In this document: positions 1 to 8,721 of the stretch, piece by piece
Layout: each line of letters starts with the position of its first letter
How positions within the stretch are numbered: the first letter of the stretch is position 1
Assembly: GCA_965662355.1 (NCBI GenBank)
Contig: CBFIHP010000024.1
Span: 12,072-76,071 of the forward strand
Direction: 5' to 3'
DNA: 64,000 nucleotides
Source: GCA-2683825 sp965662355
GTDB taxonomy: Bacteria > Planctomycetota > UBA1135 > GCA-002686595
Position numbers and translations under genes: made by a program
Notes under the pieces: generated by a model
Seen by the model: only the letters and a program-made list of their open reading frames with translations
Databases searched by the model: none
What the model was told of the DNA's origin: nothing

Positions 1-441
1 CGCCTGCGGGCCGGTGACCATCAGGGGGCCGTGGACCTGATGGAGCCCTTCGTACGCGAGAATCCGCGGGACCCGAACGCCTATGCCTACCTGGCCTCGG
101 GGCATCTCGGCTTGGGACGCATCTCCCTGGCCAAGAAGACGCTGGCCAGGGCCTTGGAGCAGGACGCGGATAGCACGGTCGTGTTGCGCGTGCTCGCTTC
201 GTTGCACCAAGCGGCTAACGAAGTCGAGGAGGCCCTCTCCGTCCTGGAACGCATCCTCGCCATCGATGCTCTGGATCTGGAGGCGTGGCGCCAAAAGGGC
301 GATCTAAAAGCGCGTCTCGGTCGCGACCGTGAAGCCATCGAGGCCTGGCGTCAGGTCGTGCGCTTCGACGAACGGGATGAGGAACTCCTCGGACGGATCG
401 ATAGCACCGAGGCCCGCCTTGCGAAGGCCAAGAAGCAATGA
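1..441 (+). CDS. TPR-repeat protein, 5' end cut by window edge
   Basis: The frame is open from the first base, so the gene starts upstream; the GTG at 31 is probably internal. The visible part, about 146 residues, is all helical and carries tetratricopeptide-like repeats: Ala/Leu/Gly-spaced helix pairs around the AYAYLASGHLGLGRISLAKK stretch, then again at LERILAIDALDLEAWRQKG. TPRs are protein-interaction scaffolds; no catalytic domain is visible in this fragment. Its TGA overlaps the ATG of the next gene (ATGA, 438-441), so the two are translationally coupled. The downstream FG-GAP/ASPIC lipoprotein suggests the secreted TPR plus CRTAC1-like pairing seen in many environmental bacteria. Function unknown. 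Confidence 0.8.
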   Translation, partial: RLRAGDHQGAVDLMEPFVRENPRDPNAYAYLASGHLGLGRISLAKKTLARALEQDADSTVVLRVLASLHQAANEVEEALSVLERILAIDALDLEAWRQKGDLKARLGRDREAIEAWRQVVRFDERDEELLGRIDSTEARLAKAKKQ

Positions 442-2147
442 CCATGCGCTTGCTTCTCGGCTTCTTGCTCGTGGGAGTGCTCACAGCGTGCGATGCCGAA
501 ACGCCCCAGAACATCGCTGGCACCGCCGGCACCACGTCAATGTCTCCGAAGGGGCCAGCGTGGTTCGAAGAGAGCGCGCGAGAACGGGGACTCGACTTTC
601 GCCACGCTTCAGGTCACGAAGAGCGCTTCCTCTATCCGGAGATCATCGGTGGGGGCGGAGCGCTCTTCGACATGGACGCCGACGGCGATCTCGATGCCTA
701 CCTCGTCCAATCCGGAAGCCTCATCCATCCGAAGCAGAGCCCCGGAAACCAGCTCTTCGTCAACGACGGCCAGGGGCGCTTCGACGACGTCAGCAAGGGC
801 AGCGGTGCGTCCGATACGGGCTACGGCATGGGGGCTGCGGTCGGCGATGTCGATGGCGACGGAGACGTCGATCTCTACGTCACGAACCTCGCTGCCAATA
901 CCCTCCTGCGAAACACCGGAGGCGGAACGTTTCAGGACATCACGGTGGAGAGCGGTACCGGCGAGAAACTCTGGAGCTCGAGCGCGGCCTTTTTCGATCC
1001 GGATCGTGACGGCGACCTGGACCTCTTCTGTGTCAACTATCTCTTCTGGTCGGTCGGTGGCGAGCGCGTTTGTTACGTGCAACCCCTGGGCGAGACGTAC
1101 TGCGGACCCAAGGCCTACGACAGCCCGGCGCCGGACACGCTCTATGCGAACCAGGGCGATGGGAGCTTCGAGAACATCTCCGGCGGGGCCGGCCTCCTGC
1201 GGAGTTTCGGCAACGGTCTTGGCATCGCCTGCGCCGACTTCGACGTCGATGGCAAACCCGATGTCTTCGTCGCCAACGACGGCAACCTGGATCAGTTGTG
1301 GATCCAGACCGAGTCCCTGGTTTTCGAGGATCAGGGGGTTGCCTTCGGTTGCGGAGCCGACATGGATGGTCGTATCAAGGCCGGGATGGGGGTCTCCGTG
1401 GGCGACCTCGACGACGATGGCGACGAGGACCTCATGGTCGTCAATCTCGACAACGAACCGGACTCGCTCTTTCTGAACCAGCGCACGCACTTCGTCGATC
1501 GCACGGCCGTCTCCGGGCTCAAGGGCGCGACGCAATCCTACACACGTTTCGGCGTGGGCTTCCCCGACCTGGACAACGACGGCATCGTGGATCTGTACCT
1601 GGCCAACGGACGCGTCGCCTTGCGCGCGGAGTCGTACGCCGATGATCCGTTGGCGGAACCGAATCTGCTCTTTCGTGGGGTCCTGTCGGGTGGCAGAAAA
1701 TTCGTGGGTTTCGAGGAAGTCCTACCCCGGGGAGGGACCACCGAAGAGCTCATCGCCACGAGCCGGGCGGCGTGTTTTGGCGATGTCGATGGGGACGGCG
1801 GTGTCGACATCCTGGTCGTGAACAAGGACGCCCCCGCGTACCTGCTGATGAACCGGGTACCCCAGCGGGGGAACTGGATTCGCGTGCGCGCGCTGGATGC
1901 CAGAGGTTCCGATGCAATCGGAGCCGTCATCGAGATCACCCTGGGCGCTCGTTCCGTGATGCGGGTGGTACGCAGCAGCTACAGCTACCTCGCTGCCAGT
2001 GATCTCGCCGTGCACTATGGGCTGGGCACTCATGCGCAAGCCCGCTCGGTCAAGGTGCGCTGGCTCGATGGCGAGCAAGAGGACTTCGGAGCACTTTCCG
2101 CCAACCGGGAATGGGAGTTGCGCCGGGGCGCGGGGGCCGGCCGTTAG
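438..2147 (+). CDS. FG-GAP/VCBS repeat lipoprotein with C-terminal ASPIC/UnbV domain
   Basis: A 569-residue CRTAC1-like exported protein. The N-terminus is a lipoprotein signal with lipobox L-T-A-C, lipidated Cys near residue 18. ATG 438 overlaps the preceding stop; ATG 444 is an equally possible start. At least seven Asp-rich calcium-type loops follow, such as DVDGDGDVDLY, DLDDDGDEDL, DLDNDGIVDLY and DVDGDGGVDIL, each followed by a YLAN/VVN-type strand. This is the pattern of FG-GAP/VCBS beta-propeller blades (about residues 60-470). The last 100 residues, starting at GNWIRVRALDARGSDAIGA, match the ASPIC/UnbV domain. It is likely an outer-membrane or surface protein; no enzymatic role can be assigned. 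Confidence 0.88.
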   Translation: MTMRLLLGFLLVGVLTACDAETPQNIAGTAGTTSMSPKGPAWFEESARERGLDFRHASGHEERFLYPEIIGGGGALFDMDADGDLDAYLVQSGSLIHPKQSPGNQLFVNDGQGRFDDVSKGSGASDTGYGMGAAVGDVDGDGDVDLYVTNLAANTLLRNTGGGTFQDITVESGTGEKLWSSSAAFFDPDRDGDLDLFCVNYLFWSVGGERVCYVQPLGETYCGPKAYDSPAPDTLYANQGDGSFENISGGAGLLRSFGNGLGIACADFDVDGKPDVFVANDGNLDQLWIQTESLVFEDQGVAFGCGADMDGRIKAGMGVSVGDLDDDGDEDLMVVNLDNEPDSLFLNQRTHFVDRTAVSGLKGATQSYTRFGVGFPDLDNDGIVDLYLANGRVALRAESYADDPLAEPNLLFRGVLSGGRKFVGFEEVLPRGGTTEELIATSRAACFGDVDGDGGVDILVVNKDAPAYLLMNRVPQRGNWIRVRALDARGSDAIGAVIEITLGARSVMRVVRSSYSYLAASDLAVHYGLGTHAQARSVKVRWLDGEQEDFGALSANREWELRRGAGAGR

Positions 2148-2492
2148 GCGGCACCTGCGGCTGTCACGACGTGGCTCTCAGCTTCTCGTGCCGCTCGAGC
2201 TCGGGTTGCTTCTGACGAAGACCCGCTTCGGGGTCGGTCGCTGGTTCAAACGTTGCAGAAATTTCCAGAACGACAACCAAACGGGAAACAAACGCGAGTG
2301 TCGGTGGCGCAAGTAAGGTAGCGGTTCGTGGCGCGGGGCCTTGGAACTGACTTGCATGCTCATGGGCTCCCTTACGACGAGTCCGGCGGCGACTTTCAGA
2401 TCGAATCCGGTTTTTTTGGTTCGAGTTATTGGGCGTGCCTTCGAAACCCGCGTAGGTGTGCCCCCAGCGCGGAGCTGGGTTAGGCTCTGTGG
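2148..2492. other. Intergenic stretch upstream of the dimethylargininase gene
   Basis: 345 bases without a convincing gene; open frames here are antisense or out-of-frame extensions of neighbours. Only a compact hairpin at 2463-2479, just before the next start codon, stands out. I see no clear sigma-70 promoter, RNA gene or repeat. Confidence 0.5.
2463..2479 (+). promoter_or_regulatory. Perfect hairpin 13 nt upstream of the dimethylargininase start
   Basis: CCCAGC / GCTGGG arms (6 bp, GC-rich) close a GCGGA loop and end 13 bases before ATG 2493, where a ribosome-binding site would sit. There is no T-run, so it is not a normal intrinsic terminator. It could shape initiation or be a protein-binding site. 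Role not demonstrated. Confidence 0.35.
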
Positions 2493-3263
2493 ATGCTGGC
2501 CATCGTTAGGGAGGTACCGCGCAGTGTCGTCGATGGGGAGCGCACTCATATCGAACGAGAGCCCATCGATCTCGACCTGGCGCGCAAGGAGCATCGCCTT
2601 TACACAGAGGCCCTTGCGAATCTCGGATGTGAGATCGTCTCGCTTCCGGAGCTGCCATATCTTCCCGATTCCGTTTTCGTCGAGGACACCGCCTTGGTTC
2701 TCGACGAACTGGCGCTTCTCACGCGTCCCGGTGCGGCTTCGCGGCGGCCCGAGGTCGATGCGATCGCCCCGGTACTTGCCACGTATCGAGCCGTGCAGCG
2801 GATCGAGGCTCCCGCGACGTTGGATGGCGGAGACATTTTGCGATTCGGGAAAAAGATCTTCGTCGGGCTCAGCTCCCGCTCGGGCCCGGAAGGCGTGAGG
2901 GCTCTCGCCGATATCCTGGAACCGAGGGGATACGCGGTCGAAGGTGTTTCGTTGCACGACTGTCTGCACCTGAAATCAGCGGTTTCCGTCGTCGCTCCGG
3001 ACACGCTGCTCGTCCAGCCCCAATGGGTCGACTCCGGAGCCTTCGACGCGGCTCGGATCCTGCACGTCGATCCCGATCCTGCCGAGTGCTTTGCGGCGAA
3101 CGCCGTGTACTGCGGCGAGCGAGTCCTGCTCGCCGATGCATTCCCACGCACGCGCGAGCGGCTCGAAGGTGTCGGCCTCGAGGTCGTCTCGGTGCCTGCC
3201 GGACAGCTGGCCAAGGCCGAGGGCGGTGTCACATGCTGCTCGCTGCTCCTGGGCAGGAGCTGA
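2493..3263 (+). CDS. ddaH: N(G),N(G)-dimethylarginine dimethylaminohydrolase
   Basis: A 256-residue protein, the usual length of bacterial DDAH (EC 3.5.3.18), which hydrolyses methylated arginines to citrulline and methylamines through a covalent thiouronium intermediate. The pentein/amidinotransferase motifs appear in order: PDSVFVEDTAL (Asp/Glu substrate binders, about 58-68), LDGGDIL (110-115), CLHLKSAV with the catalytic His (H159), and C-terminal EGGVTCCSLL with the nucleophilic Cys in the C248-C249 pair. Arginine deiminases share the fold but are about 400 residues with a helical insert, absent here. No arginine-catabolic genes adjoin it. The ATG lies just after a 6-bp hairpin and has a weak Shine-Dalgarno sequence. 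Confidence 0.92.
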   Translation: MLAIVREVPRSVVDGERTHIEREPIDLDLARKEHRLYTEALANLGCEIVSLPELPYLPDSVFVEDTALVLDELALLTRPGAASRRPEVDAIAPVLATYRAVQRIEAPATLDGGDILRFGKKIFVGLSSRSGPEGVRALADILEPRGYAVEGVSLHDCLHLKSAVSVVAPDTLLVQPQWVDSGAFDAARILHVDPDPAECFAANAVYCGERVLLADAFPRTRERLEGVGLEVVSVPAGQLAKAEGGVTCCSLLLGRS

Positions 3264-3296
3264 CGGTACCGCCGCAGCCCGTGCTCCAGCATTCAG

Positions 3297-4490
3297 GTGG
3301 GAATGCCGAAAGCTAGGGACGTGAATTCCAATCCGGCAACTCCTTTCCCGGCCATGTCCCGGGCCTTCGTGGATCAGGACGACATCGACGCGGTGGTCGA
3401 GGCCTTGCGCGGTGCGCGGCTCAGCGACGGCCCCTGTGTGCGTGTCTTCGAGGAAGCCCTACGCAAGCAGTCGGGGGCGTCCCAGGCCATCGCCACTTCG
3501 AGTGGGAGCGCGGCTCGGCATGCGCTGTATCACGCCCTCGGCGTCGGAGTGGGACGTTGTGTACTCACCTCGGCCAGCGCGCCTGCTTCGACGGCACTGT
3601 CGGCGCAGATTTCCGGGGGAGAGGTGGAGTTCATCGACATCGATGCGCATACGGCCAATATCAACGTCACCCAGCTCGAGCGCCGTCTGGCCGAGGGTCC
3701 GATCCCGCATGTTGTCACGCTGGTGCACTCGGGGGGGTTGCCCTGCGACATGGAGTGGATCCTTGCCTTGCGCAAACGCTACGACTTCGAGCTGGTCGAG
3801 GACGGTGCTTACGCCTTCGGTGCGCGCTATCGCGTGGAGGGCCGCTGGTATCGCATCGGTGAACACCCGGATGTCCGCGCGGCGATTCTTTCCTTCAACA
3901 GTGAGCAGCAGATCACCACCGGTGAGGGAGGGGCGATCCTGACCTCGGACACCGCCCTCGCGGAGAAGCTCCGACGCCTGCGTTCGCACGGGATGGACTC
4001 CAGCCTCGACGTCCATGCCATCGAGGAACCCGGTGGCCCCAGCGAGCTCGGATTCAACTACCGCATGAGCGAGTTGCAGGCCGCCCTCGGTACGAGTCAG
4101 CTGAAGAAGCTCCCGGAGTTCATCGCGGCCCGACGAGAGATCGCGATGCGCTACATGGACGAGCTGGTCGACTTCGAGTTTCTCAACGCCGGGGGGCTCG
4201 ATCGTGAACATGCTTACGGCCGCTTCGTCATTCGCACCCATGGTTCCGAGCGCGAGGCCCTTTTGTATTTTCTGCGGGAGCGCGGTGTGTGGACGGAGCC
4301 GGTGGACTTTGCCCTGCCCCAGGCGCCATGGTTCCGAGCTCGAACCGGAGGGAGCTCCTTCCCGGTCGCCGAGGCCCATGCCCTGCGGGCCCTCGCCCTG
4401 CCGATCTGCCCCGCGCTGTCCGAAAGCGAACAGGCTCGTGTGATCCACGGCCTGTGCGAGTGGCGCGCCCTGGCCCGTCGCGCCGGGTAG
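3297..4490 (+). CDS. DegT/DnrJ/EryC1/StrS-fold protein lacking the PLP Schiff-base lysine
   Basis: A 397-residue fold-type I protein of the sugar aminotransferase family. The start may be GTG 3297 or ATG 3303. Family hallmarks: the nucleotide/PLP region ATSSGSAARHAL, the pyridine-nitrogen Asp in VEDGAYAFGA, and ITTGEGGAI. At the position where the family has the internal-aldimine Lys (SFHxxKxxTTGEGG), this protein has S-F-N-S-E-Q-Q-I-T-T-G-E-G-G: Gln204, codon CAG at 3906-3908. ColD and related 3-dehydratases carry His there, so PMP chemistry without Lys has precedent, but Gln is unusual. It could be a dehydratase, a cofactor-binding regulator or an inactive homologue. No nucleotide-sugar genes flank it. 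Confidence 0.85.
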   Translation: MGMPKARDVNSNPATPFPAMSRAFVDQDDIDAVVEALRGARLSDGPCVRVFEEALRKQSGASQAIATSSGSAARHALYHALGVGVGRCVLTSASAPASTALSAQISGGEVEFIDIDAHTANINVTQLERRLAEGPIPHVVTLVHSGGLPCDMEWILALRKRYDFELVEDGAYAFGARYRVEGRWYRIGEHPDVRAAILSFNSEQQITTGEGGAILTSDTALAEKLRRLRSHGMDSSLDVHAIEEPGGPSELGFNYRMSELQAALGTSQLKKLPEFIAARREIAMRYMDELVDFEFLNAGGLDREHAYGRFVIRTHGSEREALLYFLRERGVWTEPVDFALPQAPWFRARTGGSSFPVAEAHALRALALPICPALSESEQARVIHGLCEWRALARRAG

Positions 4491-4528
4491 TCGATCGCAA
4501 GACGGGGCGCAGTTGCTAACCTGCGTCC

Positions 4529-6235
4529 ATGAAGACGCTCGGTACTCGGCTCTGGCCGCTTCTCCTGACCCTCTCGCTGACCGCGAACGCCTCCGAGGAA
4601 GATCTGCGCACGCACTACGACGTGGGGGCATACGACCTGCAGCTCGCGGTTCGACCGGACACGAAGACCCTGGAGGGTGTGGTTGCGATCACTGCCACCG
4701 TCACCGCGGGCACGCTGGAGAGCTTCGTCGTCGATCTGAACTCGCTCCACGAAGTGATTGGCGTGCGGGATGGTGTGGGTGGTTCGCTGGAGTTTCGTCA
4801 TGCGGACGATGTACTCGCGATCCGGCTTGCCGCGCCCGTGGCCAAGGGCGCCGAGTTGACCGTGCGTGTGCACTACAAGGGTCAACCGAAGGGCGGCAAC
4901 TTCGACGGTTTCCACTGGGAGCGCTCGGCCGCCGGCGAGCCCTGGATCAGCACTTCGTGCCAGGGGCTCGGCGCACACTACTGGTATCCGTGCAAGGCGA
5001 GCTTCTTCCACGCGGACGACAAACCCGAACGCGTTTCCATGGCCATCACGTGCCCCGCGAAGCTATACGGTGTCAGCAACGGCAAGTTGCTGGGTATCGC
5101 GGAGGGTGGACCGGAGTGGTTCGACGTCGAAGATGCATCCGCCTGGAAGACCTATCGCTGGCGGCACGACTATCCGCTCGAGACGTACGCGGTCACCTTG
5201 AACGTCGGGCCTTACGTCGTCGTCGAGGACCAGCTGGAACTGCCGGGCATCGACAAGCCGGTGCCCTACGCGTACTACGTGCTGCCCGAGAACGCCGAAA
5301 AGGCGGCTTTGCAATTCCAGGATGTTCCCGAGCTGTTGAAGATCTTCTCCGATGCCTTCGGTCCCTATCCCTTCCCGGAATCCAAGTTCGCCCTCGTCGA
5401 GACGAACTTCTGGGGCATGGAACACTCCACCGCGGTCGCCTACGGCTCGAGCTATCCCGCGTGGCGCAAGGCCAATGGAGAGGCGGACCCTTACGAGGAT
5501 CGCAACAAGTGGTTCGACTTCATCCTCGTGCATGAGGTCGCCCACGAGTGGTGGGGGAACGCGGTTTCCGCACAGGACTGGGGACATTTCTGGATCCACG
5601 AAGGGCTCGCTTCGTACGCCGAGGGCGTGTATGTCGAGATGACGCAGGGACGTAAGGCCGCGGATGCGTACTTCCAGGAGGTGGGCCGACGGGTTCCTGG
5701 AAATCGGGGGCGTCTCTATCGCAGAGACCACCTCGATTCGAAGAGCGCGTACGACGTCTTGATGTACGACAAGGGCTCGGTGGTGATGCACGCCGTGCGC
5801 CACTACATCGACAACGATCCAACGTGGTGGCGTGTCTTGAGGGGCTTCCAGGCAGAGTTCCGCTATGGCAATGCCACGACCGAGCACTTCCGCGATGTGC
5901 TGATCAAGGAAACCCGGCGTGACTGGGGGCGTTTCGTCCGGGAGTGGATTTATGGTGAGGGCACGCCCGCGCTCACGATCCGTTTCCTGACCAGCGAGGA
6001 GGGCACCTATTGCGAGGTCGAGAACGTCCGTGGCCAGTTCCTGGTCCCGCTCGATCTCACCTGGACCGAGGGCCGACCGCGGCGGGTTCGCTTCTGGGTC
6101 GAGCCCGGTGTTCACCAGTTCCGGATACCCTGCGCCTCTCGCCCCGCGGATCTGCGTCCGATATGGCTCGAACGTCTTCCGGGGGACCATACGGTCGAAA
6201 AGAGCCGCGAAAACGGGCAAAACGACGACCGCTAA
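4529..6235 (+). CDS. M1-family zinc aminopeptidase, exported
   Basis: A 568-residue gluzincin. The first 21 residues form a signal peptide (Lys/Arg, Leu-rich core, A-N-A-S cleavage-type site). An N-terminal beta domain contains the substrate-recognition strand WGMEHSTAVAYG; the usual GxMEN reads GMEHS, a variant I recall from bacterial exported M1 enzymes. The zinc site is H335-E-V-A-H339 with the third ligand E358 in HEGLASYAEG, the canonical 18-residue spacing. A catalytic Tyr is likely in the following helical domain, and a short C-terminal beta-domain ends the protein. It probably trims N-terminal residues from peptides in the periplasm or outside. It is a single gene, not obviously in an operon. 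Confidence 0.93.
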   Translation: MKTLGTRLWPLLLTLSLTANASEEDLRTHYDVGAYDLQLAVRPDTKTLEGVVAITATVTAGTLESFVVDLNSLHEVIGVRDGVGGSLEFRHADDVLAIRLAAPVAKGAELTVRVHYKGQPKGGNFDGFHWERSAAGEPWISTSCQGLGAHYWYPCKASFFHADDKPERVSMAITCPAKLYGVSNGKLLGIAEGGPEWFDVEDASAWKTYRWRHDYPLETYAVTLNVGPYVVVEDQLELPGIDKPVPYAYYVLPENAEKAALQFQDVPELLKIFSDAFGPYPFPESKFALVETNFWGMEHSTAVAYGSSYPAWRKANGEADPYEDRNKWFDFILVHEVAHEWWGNAVSAQDWGHFWIHEGLASYAEGVYVEMTQGRKAADAYFQEVGRRVPGNRGRLYRRDHLDSKSAYDVLMYDKGSVVMHAVRHYIDNDPTWWRVLRGFQAEFRYGNATTEHFRDVLIKETRRDWGRFVREWIYGEGTPALTIRFLTSEEGTYCEVENVRGQFLVPLDLTWTEGRPRRVRFWVEPGVHQFRIPCASRPADLRPIWLERLPGDHTVEKSRENGQNDDR

Positions 6236-6396
6236 GTCCTTTTCGGGCCCGGAGAAGGGGACGAAATGCGCATTTTTGTCGGCGCACCCTTGATGAGGGA
6301 ATCGGAATCCCTATCTCCGTATCTGACAAGGACCTCCGAATTTGCTTTGCGCGTGGATTGGCCACGGGCGAGCCCACCGATTCCTAGTTGCGCCCC

Positions 6397-8697
6397 ATGT
6401 ATCCCTCACCGTGCGTCCGCCCGCTTGCTGCCCTCTCCCTGTGCCTCCTCTTCGCCGCCTGTAGCGGCGGCGGTGGGGATGGGGGACTGGGGTCCCAGAA
6501 TCCCATAACCCCGCCCCCGGGGAGCGTCTCACCGCCGTACACCACCGGTCTGCTCGCTGCTTCGGCGGCGTCCGAGATGGTCTTTCTCCACTGGAAGCTG
6601 CCGAGCGCGGGATTCGAGGCGGCGCTCTACATGAGCGAGGGCGCGGCCCAGCTCTATGACACGGCCCCGATCGTCGAGGGGATTGCCGGCAGCGGAATGG
6701 AGTTCGCCGGTTTGCTCGACGGCACGACCTACTTCTTCGGTCTCGGCGTGCGCGAGATAGGGGCGATGGACTATGTGCGCGCGGGCGTCGTGCTGCGCGC
6801 GCGTCCGGGCCAGCCGTACTACGTCGATGCTGACGCCGATCCCGACCTGGCTGACGGCATGGGACCGGGCACGGCCTTTGTCGATCTTGCAGCCGCCCTC
6901 GTCCAAGCCCAGCAAGACGGAATCGGGAACGTCCTGGTCAAGTCGGGCACGTACGCCGCTCACGAGCTGGAGGTGGACGTGAACGTCCACATCTACGGTG
7001 GTTTCGACGACACCTTCCAGCTCTCGAATCGCGATCCCCAGGACGTGGCGCAGCAAACCCTGGTCGTGGGGGGAGACGGCGCCGTGGCCTTCAACCTGCG
7101 TACCGTCGGCACCTTGGTCGAACCCGCCATTCTCGACGGCTTGTCGATCCGCAGTACCGGCGCCGGCCTCGTGGGCATCGAGATCGATGGCATCGAGGCC
7201 GAGCTTCGTTGTCTCTCGATCGGCAACTTTCGCCACCACGGCATCCGCATCCGCAACTCATCCATCACCGAAGAGCTCGATGTTCAGATTTCTGACTCGA
7301 TGGTGAGCGGCAACGGAACCGATGGACTGTCCCTCGCTGGAGCCTTCGACTTGCGTGTGTACGGCTGCTCCTTCAATAGCAACGGTCAGGAAGGCCTCGA
7401 ATGCAACGCGATCCAGGGCATCGGGTTCAAGCGTTCGAGGGTTCTCATCGAGGGTAGCCGCTTCTTCGGAAACGGCACGGATGGGCTCGACATCGATCTG
7501 GCTGCCGTGGATCCGCCGAACGGTCCTTCCGGGTTCGACGTCGATATCCGCGGTTGTCGCTTCGAGCGCAACGGCGTCAACGGACTCGTCGTCGATCATG
7601 ACTTCGAGGCAGTTCAAGGTTACGACGCCAACATCATCGTGCGCGAAAGCGTCGCCCGCGCGAACCGTGGACGCGGCATGAGCATCGATTCCGATGGTGT
7701 AGGCTCGACGCTGATCCATCGCTCGCTCGCAACGGCGAACGGCCAAGAAGGCTTCTTCGTGCAATCCGAGGGCATCACCGGGTTCGCGATTCTCTCGGCC
7801 TCCGCAGCCACAGCCAACCAGGGAGCGGGCGCGCGATCCGCGGGTGGAGCCAAGCCCATCCTCGCGACGCATTGCGTATTCGCGGGCAACCTCGTCGGCG
7901 GGTTACACAACAACGTCGTGGAAGGTACGTCGGCCTCCAGCATCGCCTACCTGCAACGCGAACCCTGGTATCAGGTGCGCACGGCAGGCACGGTCGAGGT
8001 GAACCAGACCACCCTCAGCACCTTTGTCGAGGTGCCGGAGTTCTTCACCCGAGCCATCGGCCATGACGGCAACCGCATTCGAGTCGAGGATCCCTCGGGA
8101 ATCGCCCCTGGATCCGTACTCGAGTTGGCCGACGACGGTATCGAGTACATCGTCATCAACGTTTTCAACGGCGAGGTTTCGTTGAGCCCCGAACCGCCCC
8201 CGCTGACCTTACCGGCCACCGTGGCGATCCACCCGCCGGGGTTGGGCGTGGACGAGGACTATCGACTCCCCGTGGGCTCGCCGGCCCGCGATGCGGGGCT
8301 CTTTGAGCCGATGGCAGACTCCGTCGATGCGGGTATCTTCAGCTCGCCCGACCCGGGTGATCCCGGAGTCGGCGTCGAAGTGGCCTCGGAGCTCTTCTAT
8401 CCCACCGATACCGTTCCCTCGCTATCCGGTGGCCTGCCTCGCAACGCGGCTCTAGAGATCAAGTTCAACCGCGAGGTGGCGTCCAGTGCGGTGCTGCTCG
8501 GCCGGGTCCGGGCCGTAACAGCCGATGGAACCGAGATTCTCGCGGGGCTGATGTCGGTCGGGGACGAGCTGATCCTGATCCCGCCCGATGGCGATTGGGG
8601 GCCGCGGAACTTCGTGGTCGAGTTGCACGTGGGCCTCGCGGCCGGCGATGGTGCGACGCTCACGACGCCGATGACTCTTCCGATTCGGGTTCGCTGA
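6397..8697 (+). CDS. Beta-helix-repeat lipoprotein with Ig-like C-terminus
   Basis: A 766-residue lipoprotein read from ATG 6397; a TTG at 6388 in the same frame is a weaker start. The signal ends at lipobox L-F-A-A-C (Cys22), followed by a Gly/Asp-rich linker. Residues about 40-140 resemble a fibronectin-III-like sandwich. The middle is a right-handed beta-helix with short repeated rungs such as ISDSMVSGNGTDGLSL, YGCSFNSNGQEGLEC and IEGSRFFGNGTDGLDI, typical of NosD/pectate-lyase-like folds. The last 100 residues resemble a bacterial Ig-like (Big_5) domain: NAALEIKFNREVASSAVLL. No catalytic residues are evident, so polysaccharide binding or cleavage is only a guess. Confidence 0.82.
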   Translation: MYPSPCVRPLAALSLCLLFAACSGGGGDGGLGSQNPITPPPGSVSPPYTTGLLAASAASEMVFLHWKLPSAGFEAALYMSEGAAQLYDTAPIVEGIAGSGMEFAGLLDGTTYFFGLGVREIGAMDYVRAGVVLRARPGQPYYVDADADPDLADGMGPGTAFVDLAAALVQAQQDGIGNVLVKSGTYAAHELEVDVNVHIYGGFDDTFQLSNRDPQDVAQQTLVVGGDGAVAFNLRTVGTLVEPAILDGLSIRSTGAGLVGIEIDGIEAELRCLSIGNFRHHGIRIRNSSITEELDVQISDSMVSGNGTDGLSLAGAFDLRVYGCSFNSNGQEGLECNAIQGIGFKRSRVLIEGSRFFGNGTDGLDIDLAAVDPPNGPSGFDVDIRGCRFERNGVNGLVVDHDFEAVQGYDANIIVRESVARANRGRGMSIDSDGVGSTLIHRSLATANGQEGFFVQSEGITGFAILSASAATANQGAGARSAGGAKPILATHCVFAGNLVGGLHNNVVEGTSASSIAYLQREPWYQVRTAGTVEVNQTTLSTFVEVPEFFTRAIGHDGNRIRVEDPSGIAPGSVLELADDGIEYIVINVFNGEVSLSPEPPPLTLPATVAIHPPGLGVDEDYRLPVGSPARDAGLFEPMADSVDAGIFSSPDPGDPGVGVEVASELFYPTDTVPSLSGGLPRNAALEIKFNREVASSAVLLGRVRAVTADGTEILAGLMSVGDELILIPPDGDWGPRNFVVELHVGLAAGDGATLTTPMTLPIRVR

Positions 8698-8721
8698 TCT
8701 CCGTTCCGCTGCTGCTTCGGG

